Assembly (NCBI RefSeq): GCF_020520425.1
Contig: NC_079492.1
Location: 106,737,157 to 106,801,156, forward strand
Direction of reading: 5' to 3'
Origin: Spinacia oleracea
Taxonomy: Eukaryota; Streptophyta; Magnoliopsida; Caryophyllales; Amaranthaceae
DNA length: 64,000 nucleotides
The notes under the pieces were generated by a model. The model did no database searches, was not told where the DNA came from, and saw only the letters and a program-made list of their open reading frames with translations. This document shows positions 23,778 to 35,660 of this stretch, in pieces. Each line of letters opens with the position of its first letter. Positions within the stretch are counted from its first letter, which is position 1. Made by a program: the position numbers and the translations under genes.

Positions 23778-24389
23778 GATATACAGGTCAAATAAATTTT
23801 TGACAACTACATATCAATGGGTTCGCCCTCATGTCACACTGGTTACACACTTACGCCTATAATAAAGCATTGTTATCACGATAGACGCGGGTTCGATTTC
23901 TTGTAAACAGCAAAAGTACAACACTCCCCCCCCCCCCCCCCCCCCAACCTCTTTTTTTGGATCTGTTCCAAAACAATTCAACGTCTTCAAAAAACATTTA
24001 GTCTTTTTTTTTATTAATTCCATACACCAAACAAATTAATCGATTATTAACCATCTTTCATTCCAGAAAATATATGAATTATATACAGATATACAGGTCA
24101 AATAAATTTTTGACAACTACATAGCAATGGGTTCGCCCTCTTGTCACACTGGTTACACACTTACACCTATAATAAAGCATTGCTATCACGATAGACGCGG
24201 GTTCGATTCTTGTAAACAGCAGAAGTTCAACCTTCCTCCCCCCTCTTTTTTTTGATCTGTTCCAAAATAATTCATCGTCTTCAAAAAAAATTTAGTCTTT
24301 TTTTTATTAATTCCATAAAACAAACAAATTAATCGATTGCTTACAATCTTTCATTCCAGAAAATATATGAATTATATACATTTTTTTTT
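23778..24389. repeat. Tandem duplication (~310-bp unit) with tRNA-like promoter boxes
   Basis: Copy 1 begins GATATACAGGTCAAATAAAT at 23779 and copy 2 at 24089; both end CCAGAAAATATATGAATTAT. Each copy holds GTCACACTGGTTACACAC and, about 50 bases on, GCGGGTTCGATT. The spacing resembles A and B boxes of an RNA polymerase III promoter, so the unit could be a tRNA-derived SINE or tRNA relic. A poly(C) run at 23926-23944 in copy 1 is shortened in copy 2. Confidence 0.65.
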
Positions 24390-24732
24390 AATAACTTCGA
24401 TATCATCGAAATTTCATAAATAACAAAAAGAAACTACATCTGAAAGAAATTCCAAGAACTGCAAGAACAAAAATAGCCGCACAGAAACGGGGATTGAAAC
24501 AAAATCAAAAACCATAAGCAAGAACCGCAGTGCTTTTCATTCTCATCTGCAAACTTTCAATGAAAATGGTGAACATTGGAAATAACGAAATTTACCACAG
24601 AAAATAAAAAGGTAAAAGTTAATTCAATACTTTGAATTTCAAATTCAAAATGGGGTTTCAAAAATTTGGTGCTGAGTTGGATGGGAGTAAGCTGACTGTG
24701 ATATGACTAGGATTTTAATAGCCAACCACAGC
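24390..24732. other. Non-coding stretch, nothing recognised
   Basis: A-rich on plus with no open frame of note, clear repeat or splice pattern. Confidence 0.4.
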
Positions 24733-25612
24733 CTAGGGTAACATTACTAGAGTTACCCACGAGACAAACATCTGACAACATTCAATGAAAGGATTAAAGC
24801 ACCCATTAAAAGAATGAAACCCATTAATTAACTTCAATCCAAAAAGACTATGATTAAAATGTTCAATAGCAAACACCATGTCAGTCCAATCCAACGAAAC
24901 CAACAAACATGAAGAATTAGCAAGTAATACCGCATGATCAAAATTAACAAGACCGACAGACTGTGTGTAAAGTTTGAGTAAGTACAACAATCCAGCATTA
25001 AATTCAGAAAGATTGGGCTTATAGCTTACATGAAAAACATACCATAAATTCCAATTTACAATAGGGAAAAAGTGACAAAAAACAAGATTAGAGTCATGAA
25101 GAAAGCCAAGGCAGATCGACGAAATCGGAGCAATAGAAATTTGTTCAATTAAGAAAGGGTTAGAAAACTTACCTGGGTAAAGATAGGGACTCGATTGCCC
25201 ACGCGCGTCACCCGACTTATAACATATTCGATCTGATCTTCGAACATGGCACTTTACACCGAAGACGATATCAAATCGAAGAAAAAAGTACCCGGTGGAT
25301 CTATAATTTGGCCGGTTTTGGGTAACCATTAAACCACAATAATCAAGATCTACAAATTTAGGGGTTCCATTTTCTTGATTTTTAAGAGAAAATGGAAGAG
25401 ACGACCCAAAAGGGGTGAGATATGACTGACTTACTGAAGAACAATGGCTGTTTTGGTGCTTGGTTGGTAAGGGGGTGAGCTCAAAAGGAGGAGATTCATG
25501 GTTGATGGTACATTTAGCAGGCGGCGCTGGGTTGTTTTGTCTCTTAGATTTCTTTTTCCTCTTAGGTTTCTTCTTCCTCTTAGGTTTCTTTCTCTCTCTA
25601 AGTTTCTCTCTC
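24733..25612 (-). pseudogene. Unidentified ORF, possible exon fragment with splice donor
   Basis: A minus-strand frame is open from the hAT-like insertion down to 24733. It begins with a basic repeat region (KRKKKPKRKKKSKRQ), then PPFELTPLPTKHQNSHCSS and a less biased stretch that includes YRSTGYFFLRFDIVFG. At about 25175 the minus strand reads TACCCAG/GTAAGT, a consensus splice donor, so the real exon may stop there and the rest be intron. The hAT-like element at 25621 interrupts the upstream side. I do not recognise the product. It could be a host-gene 5' region or transposon-borne sequence. Confidence 0.35.
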
Positions 25613-25620
25613 ATCTCAAT
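25613..25620. other. 8-bp target-site duplication ATCTCAAT, left
   Basis: Repeated exactly at 26287-26294 on the other side of the hAT-like element. Confidence 0.9.
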
Positions 25621-26286
25621 TAGGGATGTCAATGGGGCGGGGCGGATGCGGATGTAGGTCCCTCCATCCTCATCCCCACCTAAAATTTTCATCCCCATCC
25701 CCGCCCCATCACCTATGGCGGGTACAAAAGCCATCCCCATCCCCGCCCCAACGGGTATAAACTAAAATCCATCCCCGCCCCACCACCCAGCTGGGTATCC
25801 ATCCCCTTCTTATCCCCGCCCCATACCCGCGCCAATACCCGCCTAATTTTTCTTATTTAGTTTGTCATATATATAAAGTAATGAAAGTTAACGTTAGGAA
25901 GAAAAAAAAAACCTTATGACTAAAGTAACATATATAGTAAAAAAAGAATACCCGTCATAACAAAAATATCAAAACAAAAAACTTAAAAATCTCACATAAA
26001 TTCATATTATCTCTTAGACATGCAAATAAACTCACACTTACGCCATCACTCATGGCGGGTATGAAGCGGGGAGAGTGGGGATGGGGCGGGGCGGATGGGG
26101 ATGGGGCGAAGCGGGCGGGGATGGGGCGGGTTCAACACAAAATCCACACCCGCCCCATCACCCATGGCGGGTACGATTTTTATACCCATCCCCGCCCCAT
26201 CACCCACCAAACCTACCTCCATCCCCGCCTACTTGGGGCGGATGCGGGGCGGGTCTCCCACGAAACCCGCCCCATTGACATCCCTA
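25621..26286. mobile_element. hAT-like non-autonomous DNA transposon, 666 bp
   Basis: Termini TAGGGATGTCAATGGGGC and GCCCCATTGACATCCCTA are exact inverted repeats over 18 bases, flanked by the 8-bp duplication ATCTCAAT. Subterminal regions are full of GGGGCGGGGCGG and CCCCATCCCCGCCCC words. No transposase frame; open frames across it are products of base composition. Its TIR differs from the hAT-like element at 17090, so it is a separate family. Confidence 0.93.
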
Positions 26287-26516
26287 ATCTCAATATACAA
26301 GACAGGTTTATGTATAAGATCAACTTTTTATCAAAAAGTTACTCAATGTACGTGATCAAGTAGTTGCATTCTACTATTATTTATTATACTCTCCAATCAA
26401 ATAGTTATACTTTCTAATCAAATAATTATATTTTCTAGTTAAATTTTTTTTTTTTTTTTACATGTTGATATCAGCAGTACTACGCACATGACAGTTTCAT
26501 AGGAGACATAGGCCTT

Positions 26517-26699
26517 GTTCTTTTGGATTTAATTTCAGTTCTATTCAGTCCAGTTCAGATCAGTTCCGCTCCGTTCGGTTCAGTTCAGTTCAGTTCAGCC
26601 CCATTCGGTTTATTTCAGTTTAGCCCCATTCGGGTCAATTCAGTTCAGCTCCATCCAGTTCAGTTCAATTCAGCTCTATTTAGTTCAATTCAAAAGAAC
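26517..26699. mobile_element. MITE with CAGTTCAGTT repeats
   Basis: Bounded by GTTCTTTTG and CAAAAGAAC (exact 9-base inverted repeat) with dense 5-base CAGTT/CAATT repeats between. No coding sequence. Similar in kind to 16321-16470. Confidence 0.7.
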
Positions 26700-26760
26700 G
26701 ACGTTGCGCTCTTCTTTTTCCTTAATGATCTTACTTTGTTATTATTTTTAATATCATAAT

Positions 26761-26930
26761 TGATAGAGATAGAAATCTTGTAGGATTTAATCTCTTAGGA
26801 TATTTGATGTATATTAGACTTCTAGTCATGTTAGTGTTCCTAATTCTATTAGGACTTATATTGTAATCCCTATATATTTATTTGATCAGTGAAATACACT
26901 CCAATTCAAGGAATTTCTCATAATCTAACA
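26761..26930 (+). repeat. 5' LTR of the split copia element
   Basis: 170 bp from TGATAGAGATAGAAATC to ATAATCTAACA, followed at once by TGATATCACAACTT, a mutated form of the usual copia PBS TGGTATCAGAGC (initiator tRNA-Met). It contains TATATATT and TTTATTTGATCAGTGAAATA, plausible promoter and start-site sequences. Confidence 0.8.
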
Positions 26931-26944
26931 TGATATCACAACTT
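26931..26944 (+). other. Primer binding site of the split copia element (mutated)
   Basis: TGATATCACAACTT lies right after the LTR. It differs at a few positions from the canonical copia PBS, consistent with an old copy. Confidence 0.7.
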
Positions 26945-27144
26945 AGATTATAGTAGTTCGCTTCCACAAATATCTTAGCTTTTTTATTTGTGTGATCTTG
27001 GTAATTCTTGTGTTGCACTCCACAAAACTTATGCCTATTTCTTTCTGACTTGCGCACAAAGCTTAATCTCACTAATAAAAAGCTTGGTCCTTTATTTTCT
27101 TTCTTGTTTTTACGTAAAGTAGTGGTATACCCCAAACTCACAGT

Positions 27145-27196
27145 ATGGGCAAAGATGGTGAGATCCCTCCTTAACCGACTTCGAAATTTCAGCCGG
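27145..27196 (+). pseudogene. copia gag, first part (before the Ogre-like insertion)
   Basis: ATG at 27145 gives MGKDGEIPP, a TAA stop, then PTSKFQP. If one copy of the GCCGG duplication is removed, the frame passes straight into the gag sequence at 37674. The premature stop and short length show a dead gene. The same protein continues with DREKVQYSNWVELFE and KQWIHGTISNDLLQTTL, typical of copia gag (UBN2 type). Confidence 0.85.
27192..27196. other. Target-site duplication GCCGG, left side of complete Ogre-like copy
   Basis: Directly before TGTAGACACC; repeated at 37674-37678 after the 3' LTR end CTCACA. Confidence 0.95.
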
Positions 27197-28736
27197 TGTA
27201 GACACCTACTTTTGTCCCCATTCCAGAAAGGGAAAGGTTCGATGATGAAAGAATAAAAACTCCACTTGACAACGCATCTCCTATAAAATAAACGAATCTC
27301 GATTCCCCATTTCATTTTACCCGAAACCTGCTATTTATGGAAACCTGCTAAAAATAGTAACTGCCATAAAAGGTAGCGTCTAAAAGTGGCAAAACATAAA
27401 AGATAGAAATTAAACCTGTCAGAATTAGGTGTTGCACTCCAACATAAATCCTAAATGAGATAGAAAACTGCGAGAATCTTATTCCTAATAGGATTCGGAA
27501 ATAAGAGTTACGTATTAATTGAAATCCTAACGAGCCTAGAGTTCGTAACGGGCCCAGACGCATTCCGTCACAAAATTAATACGCGCTAAAAGACTCGAAT
27601 TAATCTCAAACTCTACGGATTTCAGGAATCCGAATCTGACAAAGAATTCGGCCCAGACATCACTTTCAACGCCCAGAGCTGGGCGCCGAAATCTTTGACG
27701 CCCAGCCCTCGGCGCTGAAATTGCATGGATCTCTATTTTCAACGCCCAGCCCTGGGCGCCGAAATCTTTGACGCCCAGAGCTGGGCGCCGAAATTACCTG
27801 GGACGTGTTTTTTTCCTAATTCTTTATGGATTAGAACTCTGCAATTCTATCTTTCCACGAACTCTTCCCTATAAATAGGCCCCTAGTTTCGACGTGAAAC
27901 AACACACAACAACACATAATATATTCTGAGTATTGACTCAAAACCCCTTAGCCTAAGCCTCTCGCTGCGAAATTGTTCACGCGTTCTGTCGCAATCGATC
28001 CATAAATCGAACAGAACGTATCCTGTCCCATAATTGAGATTCGCTAAATAAAAAGGAGAAATAGCAAAGTCAAAGTGGTTAGTTTTCTGAGAACCGTGAC
28101 GCACCTCTCAAGGGTGCGTCGTAATGTGTCCCTTTTCGATGATTTAACTGCTTTCCTCGCCCTTTTTATGAACTGTTAAACTAACCTAATCTGATTGTTC
28201 TATCACGCCTAACAAATATAATATTTTTGGGAAATCGGATTATCATGCTAGGTCCCTTAATGCTATTTAAATCAGATAATCACGATCGAATTAGTATTAT
28301 ATGTTGCATATTGCTAAAATCAACTCAGATTAGTTTAATAGTTAACGCATGTCCCTTCAATTATTTATGCTGAGCTAGTAAGGATATCCTGCCTCTGGAG
28401 TTATCGACGAGCGAATTACTCCTCTCGGTAGTTACAGTCCCCCGAACCCTCAATCTCTACCTTTCGGGTGTATATTGAGAGATCCCCACACCAGGGATCA
28501 CAAGGGAACCTACGGCCGTCGTGGTCAAACATAATTGCACTCCCTTTATATCACGATAACCGGGTTTTGTCAGTTTTTCTCATTGTCGTTAAAAACTGAA
28601 TGGCGACTCCTATATTACTAGTCAATTGGGTGTATACTCACAGGAAATCCAATTACACTTGATTGAATAAAAAGAATCGTCACACCCACGAGGGACAGGT
28701 CACGCATTAGCCTCGCGCTTTTTCGACCCCCTCACA
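27197..28736 (+). repeat. 5' LTR of copy R
   Basis: 1540 bp, TGTAGACACC...CCCTCACA. It contains two palindrome pairs at 27665-27797 and a TATAAATAGGCCCC promoter-like box near 27870. It is 5 bp longer than the 3' LTR because of TTAAA near 27413. Confidence 0.95.
27665..27797. repeat. Two consecutive CGCCCAG..CTGGGCG palindrome pairs (5' LTR, copy R)
   Basis: Four dyads, each CGCCCAG, 2 bases, CTGGGCG or a slight variant, separated by CCGAAATCTTTGA spacers. Each could form a GC-rich stem. The same block is at 36599-36733 in the 3' LTR; other LTRs of the family have only one pair. Confidence 0.9.
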
Positions 28737-28737
28737 G

Positions 28738-28755
28738 TGGCGACTCCACTGGGGA
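28738..28755 (+). other. Primer binding site of copy R
   Basis: TGGCGACTCCACTGGGGA, one base after the LTR. Identical to the site at 10253-10270. Confidence 0.88.
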
Positions 28756-29525
28756 TAGTGAAGGAAATACTCGTGCTTGTAGGTAATCAAAATAGCCGAA
28801 GGGTGAAACGATCCTACCCCGCGTTTATTTCCCCATCAAGTTGGGACGACCTGAAAATCAGCATATTAATGTGAACGGGCAGAACATCATAACGAATCTC
28901 GGCTCCCTCGGGAGTTGGGACTAAGGATACCTTTTTCGCCAATAGGGGGGTGCATACGCCGCGCATGTTTCCCACTCGGTACTTGTGCAGGTAGTACACC
29001 TATCCCGAACCCAATCGCTCGCCCATTAGGTCCCTCTCGCCTGCATGCCCCCTTGGCTTGCACTTGCGGGTTGGCCTCTTGAGCGAAATTCGTCTGTTGA
29101 AGACACTACCTCGACCGGGGCATGTGTTGGATCTACGATAGAAGCGGTACCAAGCCAGGCGCAAATAAAATACCCATAGAAGCCTATCATAAACTACGTG
29201 GCATATTTAATTTTCAAATCCATGTTTGTAATGTAGTTATGTGTAGCGAAATATGTGATTGTGTGTGATAAACTATCCTAGAAAACCAACGACCTTAAAA
29301 ACTGCCCAAACATTCATAGACTAATTTGCCAAAGAGTTATACCGAAATACGTGTTCCGCAAACCCGAGTGATCGCCACAAAAATAAGCGACGCTCGGGAT
29401 GGCCGTAACGAATCCCACAAACGCTGCACAACGTGTAAAGGACGTTATTAGGCAAGCACGTAAAATCGAAGTCGCATAAACAAAAGTAGACGCAAACAGA
29501 AAACGAGAACCAGTCAGGGACGCAC

Positions 29526-29585
29526 TTTCAACGCCCCTGGCTGGGCGCCAAAATTTCTCACGCCCACTGCTGGGCGCTGAAGTTG
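29526..29585. repeat. Palindrome pair (internal, copy R)
   Basis: AACGCCCCTGGCTGGGCGCC followed by an ACGCCCACTGCTGGGCGCTG dyad. Counterpart in copy L at 9406-9476. Confidence 0.8.
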
Positions 29586-30854
29586 CTGCCTGGCCCTTTG
29601 GTCAGGCACAGCAGCCTCGGTGCCCACGCATAAAAGAAAATACGTAGCAAAAAAAAAACTTTTCGTAAAAACAATTGCTACGAGGGCGTATGAAAAAGCA
29701 CTCGATTCTAAAAGCGACTTGTAAAAAAATAAATAACTCTTTGTGTCGTTGTTAGGCCTCCTACGACGACGATGCTCGGCATCGAAACCGAGCATGCTAA
29801 TTAAACTCTTGAATGTCACATGGGCAAAGTATTTAAAAAATAAATGTTCGAATAAAGTCTTCAAAAAAATAAATGTCCAAATAAATCCGAGTCTAGACTA
29901 GGTTATGCCAAAGTACAATCTAAATCCTAAGTCTTAGTTGTCTTATCCATAGAATCGGTCCTAATGCTTGGTGTCGCTCTGCAAATAAAAAGGTTAAAAC
30001 ATATTGAGTCTCCCTTCCTAACATTTAAATCAATAAGCACCCATATGTAATTGTCATCCCTTACTAAGAATCCACGGCCTAAATACTCTCTCTCACCAAT
30101 AAAAATAATATATTATAGTATTTGCAAAATGGAAACAGTCACATTCTGAAAATCATTCCCACGTAGTCGCACAACCCCCAAAGTGAACCTAAGGTGTCAA
30201 CACCATTGGCAAAGAAAAAATTAATGGCCTCAAGGCTTATGATCACATTGGGTCACGATATCATAGTCCTCTCGAGTCACTCACTCCTTGAAGTATTCCT
30301 AAGTACGGACTAAATAATTTTCCATGAATGCAACATGACCAACCATGAAAATACCCAAATCGGCATACCATAAGGCTACCATTGGGGTAAGGAAATACAC
30401 ACTAAGAGAGAAGCCGCACTAATGATTCTAGCCTTGTAAAAATGGAAATTCGATCTCCCCAACTAACTACCTCGCCAACATTAAGCAAAATGGCGCATGA
30501 CAAATGAACACCCAAGGGTTATAATCTAAAGTGTCAACTAACAAAAGTTATGGTCCAATTAGCCTAAGTCTGAGAGTCGCTTGGTCAAGTATTATAGGCT
30601 TATGCCACGTCATTATTTTGAGTCTAGGCCACCTCCCTGTGTTCATACACGGGTTATAATCAGAAAAATTAATGAAAGTTCGAGTCTAAATCACAACTTC
30701 CAATTAAATCCCAGAAACTGGAGTCTGAAAAGAAACAAAAAAATTATTTTCGATGTAATTCTTTCGTTAAATTTCAATAGGGTAAAAATAACATTTTGAA
30801 TCTACGCTATTTGCACATTTTAAACGACTAAATACGCTTGTAAAGTAAAGACAA

Positions 30855-30935
30855 TTAAAAGGTCCACCCTAGGCCTACTAAAATTAAAGGTCCACCCTAG
30901 GCCTACTAAAGTTAAAGGTCCACTATAGGCCTACC
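30855..30935. repeat. Three-unit ~28-bp tandem repeat in copy R
   Basis: Units carry TTAAAGGTCCACCCTAGGCC. Copy L has two units at 2293-2347. Confidence 0.8.
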
Positions 30936-31427
30936 AAACGAGGCTCACTCAGTCTCGCCTCGTGACTCAAAGGCCACAACTATCTACCTTTTAGCCCAAA
31001 CAAAAAATTGATTGAAGGATTTATGTTGGGAAGAAATCCCAAGCAAAAAGAAAAAAGAGAAAGAGAAAAGGGAGAGCGAAAAGAGCCATGAAATACTTAG
31101 CCCGTACCTCCCAATGTGTGAAATCTACCCAAGTAAACGAAGGAAAAGAATTGAGTCAACCAATCCAAATCATAAAATTCTACAATGTCTACCATTTCCA
31201 ATCCTCATGCTCGACTAATACCTATACAACTTATCCTATCTCATTCAACCCATCTTTCAAGCCGTCTTGAGTCACAAATAAAAAAGAGACAAATGAAGAG
31301 TACATTCTATGCTCAGCGTAAAAATAAAAAATGTGAATAATAAAAAAGAAACTTTGCAAAGCGCCTCTAAAGTTAGTCTAAAAAGAAAAGAAGCATTTAG
31401 CGCACCAAAAGATCCGCCCAGAAATAA

Positions 31428-31485
31428 TTTTCAGCGCCAACAGCTGGGCGCCGAAATCTTTAACGCCCCAGCTGGGCGCTGATTC
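31428..31485. repeat. Palindrome pair (internal, copy R)
   Basis: CAGCGCCAACAGCTGGGCGC then ACGCCCCAGCTGGGCGCTGA. Counterpart in copy L at 1685-1741. Confidence 0.8.
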
Positions 31486-32199
31486 TCTCTGCTCGCCAAA
31501 TATTGTCCAGAAGTGCTCATCATTTTATCCGCACATACACGGAAAAATAACGAACACTTGGGGGGGTACAACACGTATTCAGACATACGTACCACCAAAA
31601 AAAAAAAAACACATGTACCAGACATACGTACCACCAAAAAAAACACATGTACCTCAAAAAATATATAAAACAAATTTTTGGCTTACGGCAAGGCAGCAGA
31701 TTAAAATAATAATAAACTTCACTTATTCTACCATTTCAAATAATATGTTTCCACCTCGGAACGTACTTGTTTAAAATCGGCATTCTAAGAAACCATTTTC
31801 TAGGCTAAGAACTACGCAAGACCTGATTCCAAATTAAATCTATTTAAGGCGGATACGTAGGCAATCCATGATTCGGTCCAACCAATTTGCAAAAATATTA
31901 AAGCCTATTGAATAACAAGAATAAAAATAGAAGTCCCTTATTGAAATTTAATTACTTGCAACCCAAGTCGAAAGAAAAATTTAAGTCAAAAGAATAATCC
32001 AAATCATCAAGATGCCAAAATTAATGAGCACATCGAAAAATAATAAAGGCACGTACCCTTGCTAGAAGGAGCACTCACACTCCTAGGCACTTAGCCAAGA
32101 CTCAAAAAGATCGCTTTGCCTCAATTGAATGGGGGCTAGCGCAAGCGTCCATGACCTCTAAAGTACTCGACTTGACCCTCCCTAAAGCAAACTAACTCA

Positions 32200-32270
32200 C
32201 TTAAAGACCTTCTTTCACCACTAGACATAGTCGTTCGCTTAAAGACCTTCTTTCACCACTAGACACAGTC
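32200..32270. repeat. Two-unit 38-bp tandem duplication in copy R
   Basis: CTTAAAGACCTTCTTTCACC occurs at 32200 and 32238. Copy L has a single unit at about 1036-1071. Confidence 0.85.
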
Positions 32271-33562
32271 ATAATCGGCAACAAGTAGTAAAGGCAGTAA
32301 GCTTGCAATAGAAAAGATTGTTCTACGGCATCGCCCCATCGTTCCTTCGAACTCAGGGCACCCGTTCATGGTAATTCAAATACTTGCTAATCCCCTTTGA
32401 AAAAAAAAATCAGAAATTGTCAATAGGACTTGGCACTTAACCAAGGCTCACCCTACTCAGACATATGACTCAGGCATCTAAAATCGAAATCTAAAAGCAT
32501 CATTATTGGGAAGACATAATAGCAACTGGGGGCTAAAAAAATTGAAATGAAAAGAGCTAGGGAAAGAACTAAGTATACCTTGACCTTTTGTGCAGACATA
32601 CACCAAGTAAATCTAAGTCAATTTGAAAACGGTTTATATTCCCGCAATTCTGGAAAAGATGGCCCTAAAATCCTAAAGCATATGCCAAACGGGCACAAGT
32701 AATATCTTGACGCCTGCACCATGGCTTCCAGCAAATCCTTAGACATCATTCCAAAAATCGTAACAGTATTTTAATTCACTCATGTAATCCTGTACGAACC
32801 CTTCTATAATTCAACCTACTTAGGACACCTCGGATTGTACACAGTAGGACTCGGATTTTAAATAATTTTTAAATGATTTTTAAAGACTTCTTCGAACATA
32901 ATAAAGAGTCGTTGGTTTAATCTAAGTATACGTTTGTCTCGATATTGCAAGTGAGTCAAAAGATTTCTAAATATGATTATGGGTAAAGAAAGGCACCTAG
33001 CTATTGGTCAAGGCACACTTCGACATGTGACTACCTTGACCATGGCAATGTCGCACAATACGACATTTACAAGAGAAGTAGCAAAATCACTACTCGAACG
33101 TACCTCGCACTAAACGAGTCTGGTTCAAACTATTCATGATCCGTGTCACCATGAATGCATAAAGACGTATGCAAAGCATTATAGCACCAAGCCAATCCCG
33201 TAGCTAAAATTGGGGGCTTGAGAAAAACACTCTAAAATGCTCGAAATGACGATTTTATCGCAAATTCTCGACGCTAATGCTATACATACATCATAGGGGC
33301 ACAATCCTAAGATTTGATCGTGTAAAACGAACCTTAGAGTGGCTACAACCCCTCCCAAATTCTAAGCGCTACTTAGAATATATAAAGTCACCCCACTAAC
33401 AAGGGTAACTGAAAATCGCGAGTCACCAAAACTCCGATTAAAACTACTGCACCTAACGCTCGCCCTATAAGCGCCCGTTACACGGTCTACCTCGTTCCAA
33501 AGCAAAAGCGAAAGGAAAAAATCAAGAAAGAAAGAACTGTCAAAATTCTGCCCAGAAATCAA

Positions 33563-33622
33563 TTTCAACGCCCAGAGCTGGGCGCCGATATCTTTAACGC
33601 CCCAGCCTGGGCGCTGAATCTT
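33563..33622. repeat. Palindrome pair (internal, copy R)
   Basis: AACGCCCAGAGCTGGGCGCC then ACGCCCCAGCCTGGGCGCTG. Confidence 0.85.
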
Positions 33623-34642
33623 TCTGTTAGCCAAGTTACCCATATATAAAAATAAAAGAAACACCTATGAATCCTCGCATCGAACGAAGTAATAAGCCGT
33701 GCAAACCCACGCAGAAGGTGCTACACTTATTCGAGCACCTGAACAAGGCATGATGAAATACTCCAAATAATGATATCCCAACACTTGGAAGAATGTTCTA
33801 AGACACGCCGTTAGGCCACACAAGCCTGCGTTGCACCATAATCCCACAGTACAAGTCTAAAAAAGGGTAAGGCACATTACACTAATGCAAGCACGACCAA
33901 GAGTAAGAGGCAAAGACTACTTATCGCCCAAATGCAAGCCACACTACTTCTACATTAAGGATTAAAGGTAGCAAAACATTACCTACCACGGAAGGGATAG
34001 CTCGCACCTACACGAGCGAAACCCCAAGGCATCTTTCTCGAAAGAACCTACAAAATCGTACGCCAAAAGGAAGCATCCCAACATGCATACTTGGGGGCTC
34101 CAAGCTACAAAACAACCATAACAAAATAAAAAATCTCGAAGCAAATGTTTGAACAATCGAAAGAGCACGATGTCTGAGCCCACTTCATGAATGGACCTGA
34201 CCCCTATCAAGCTTCTAAGCAAACTATTCAAAATCAGTCATTGCTCAAAAAAAAATTGATTCAAGCAAACTGATTGATGGACCGCACACAACGGCCATTC
34301 TATGAACGCTCGTTCGCACATACATATCATCATTCACGAACACGTTCAAAAAAATATAAGAGCGATCAAAGTCTTACACCTCAAGGTATGTTCCTCGGGC
34401 CATATAGACTCGCCCAACTATCGCAATAACTGTACACCTTAAGAGCAACAGTTCCTTAAAATAATCGCTCCAAAGCAACAAGCACCGTAGTCCACCAATC
34501 GGCTACGGCTTCTCAAGAAAATCATCACGTTCTAAAAACAAAGAAAAAAACAAAAGAAGAGAGAATACATAGAACTTCCAAGTGAAATAAGCGAATGAAC
34601 AAGAGGCCAACTGTGTCATCAAAAGACCAGCCCGAACAGCAC

Positions 34643-34697
34643 TTTCAACGCCCCACATGGGCGTGAATTATTTCAACGCCCAGGCCTGGGCGCCAAA
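34643..34697. repeat. Palindrome pair (internal, copy R)
   Basis: A reduced dyad (AACGCCCCACATGGGCGTGA) followed by a full one (AACGCCCAGGCCTGGGCGCC). Confidence 0.8.
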
Positions 34698-35135
34698 AAT
34701 GAACCCAGGCTCAAAAGGCCCTAACTTCTATTGGGCCCTACCATATTCATTTGGCTTGAAAATTGTCAATTTCTTCACTGAAAGTCGCACCTCACGGCTT
34801 TGTTAAAAATAGCACACTACTATAGGAGGTCGCTTGCACATACGAGTGTGACCCCAAACATGATTACAAGATGCAAAAACAACCGACGAGCCCCAACGCT
34901 TGGGGGCTCGCGAAACAGGGGACTCCAACAAGGAGCGCGCAATCAAAATCACATTCCCAGACTGCACCACACACCATATCATGTTTGGATATCTCAAAAA
35001 AAAAACATATTATTAAACAAAAATATACACAATGTGGACCCACTTATAGGACACATCTAATCAGGAAATATTACGACCCACCAACAGGTTGTAATCACAA
35101 AAGCCCTTCTACATAGGCAAAATAAGAAATTCAAA

Positions 35136-35660
35136 ATGGGCTCGCCCACCCTCAGCGGGCGGGGTCTGCGTCACTATCCGCGCAGGTCCTCAGTTTTCGA
35201 AAAATAAAGTCTTCAAATTTAAAATAGGCTCGCCATCTTCAGCCGGCGGGGTCTACGGCGCAAACCACGTAGGTCCTTATTTTCAAAAAAAAAAACAAAA
35301 CAAAATAAAATTTCAAAACAGATTCGTCCACTTCTATCGGACGGGGTGTCCACCCTCAGCGGACAAGGTTCGCCACCTTCAGCGGGCGGGGTCTACGTCA
35401 CAAACCGCGTAGGTCCTTATTTTCAAAAACATCAAACAGATTCATCCACTTCTATCGGACGGGGTGTCCACCCTCAGCGGACAAGGTTCGCCACCTTCAG
35501 CGGGCGGGGTCTACGTCACAAACCGCGTAGGTCCTTATTTTCAAAAACATCAAACAGATTCGTCCACTTCTATCGGACGGGGGGTCCACCCTCAGCGGAC
35601 AGGCTCGCCCACCTTCAGCGGGCGGGGTCTGCGTCACTAACAGCGCAGGTCCTTAGTCGC
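35136..35660 (+). repeat. Tandem array of hairpin-forming ~118-bp units (copy R)
   Basis: Full units start at 35324, 35442 and 35560 (118-bp spacing), preceded by partial variants from 35140. Each unit holds four small stem-loops: GTCC..GGAC around ACTTCTATC, GTCC..GGAC around ACCCTCAGC, CGCC..GGCG around ACCTTCAGC, and CTACG..CGTAG or CTGCG..CGCAG. Stem arms change together between units. The array lies about 480 bases upstream of the 3' LTR. Confidence 0.88.

Noticed and set aside
18684..26318. Shared 15-base word AGACAGGTTTATGTA beside the LINE tail (18684) and beside the hAT-like element (26304)
   Set aside because: Too short and AT-rich to show that the LINE flank and this site are related. 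The LINE 5' end does not carry the word, so it is not its target-site duplication.
26052..26363. 103-codon Gly/Trp/Arg-rich frame
   Set aside because: Product of GGGGCGGGGCGG subterminal words of the hAT-like element at 25621-26286.
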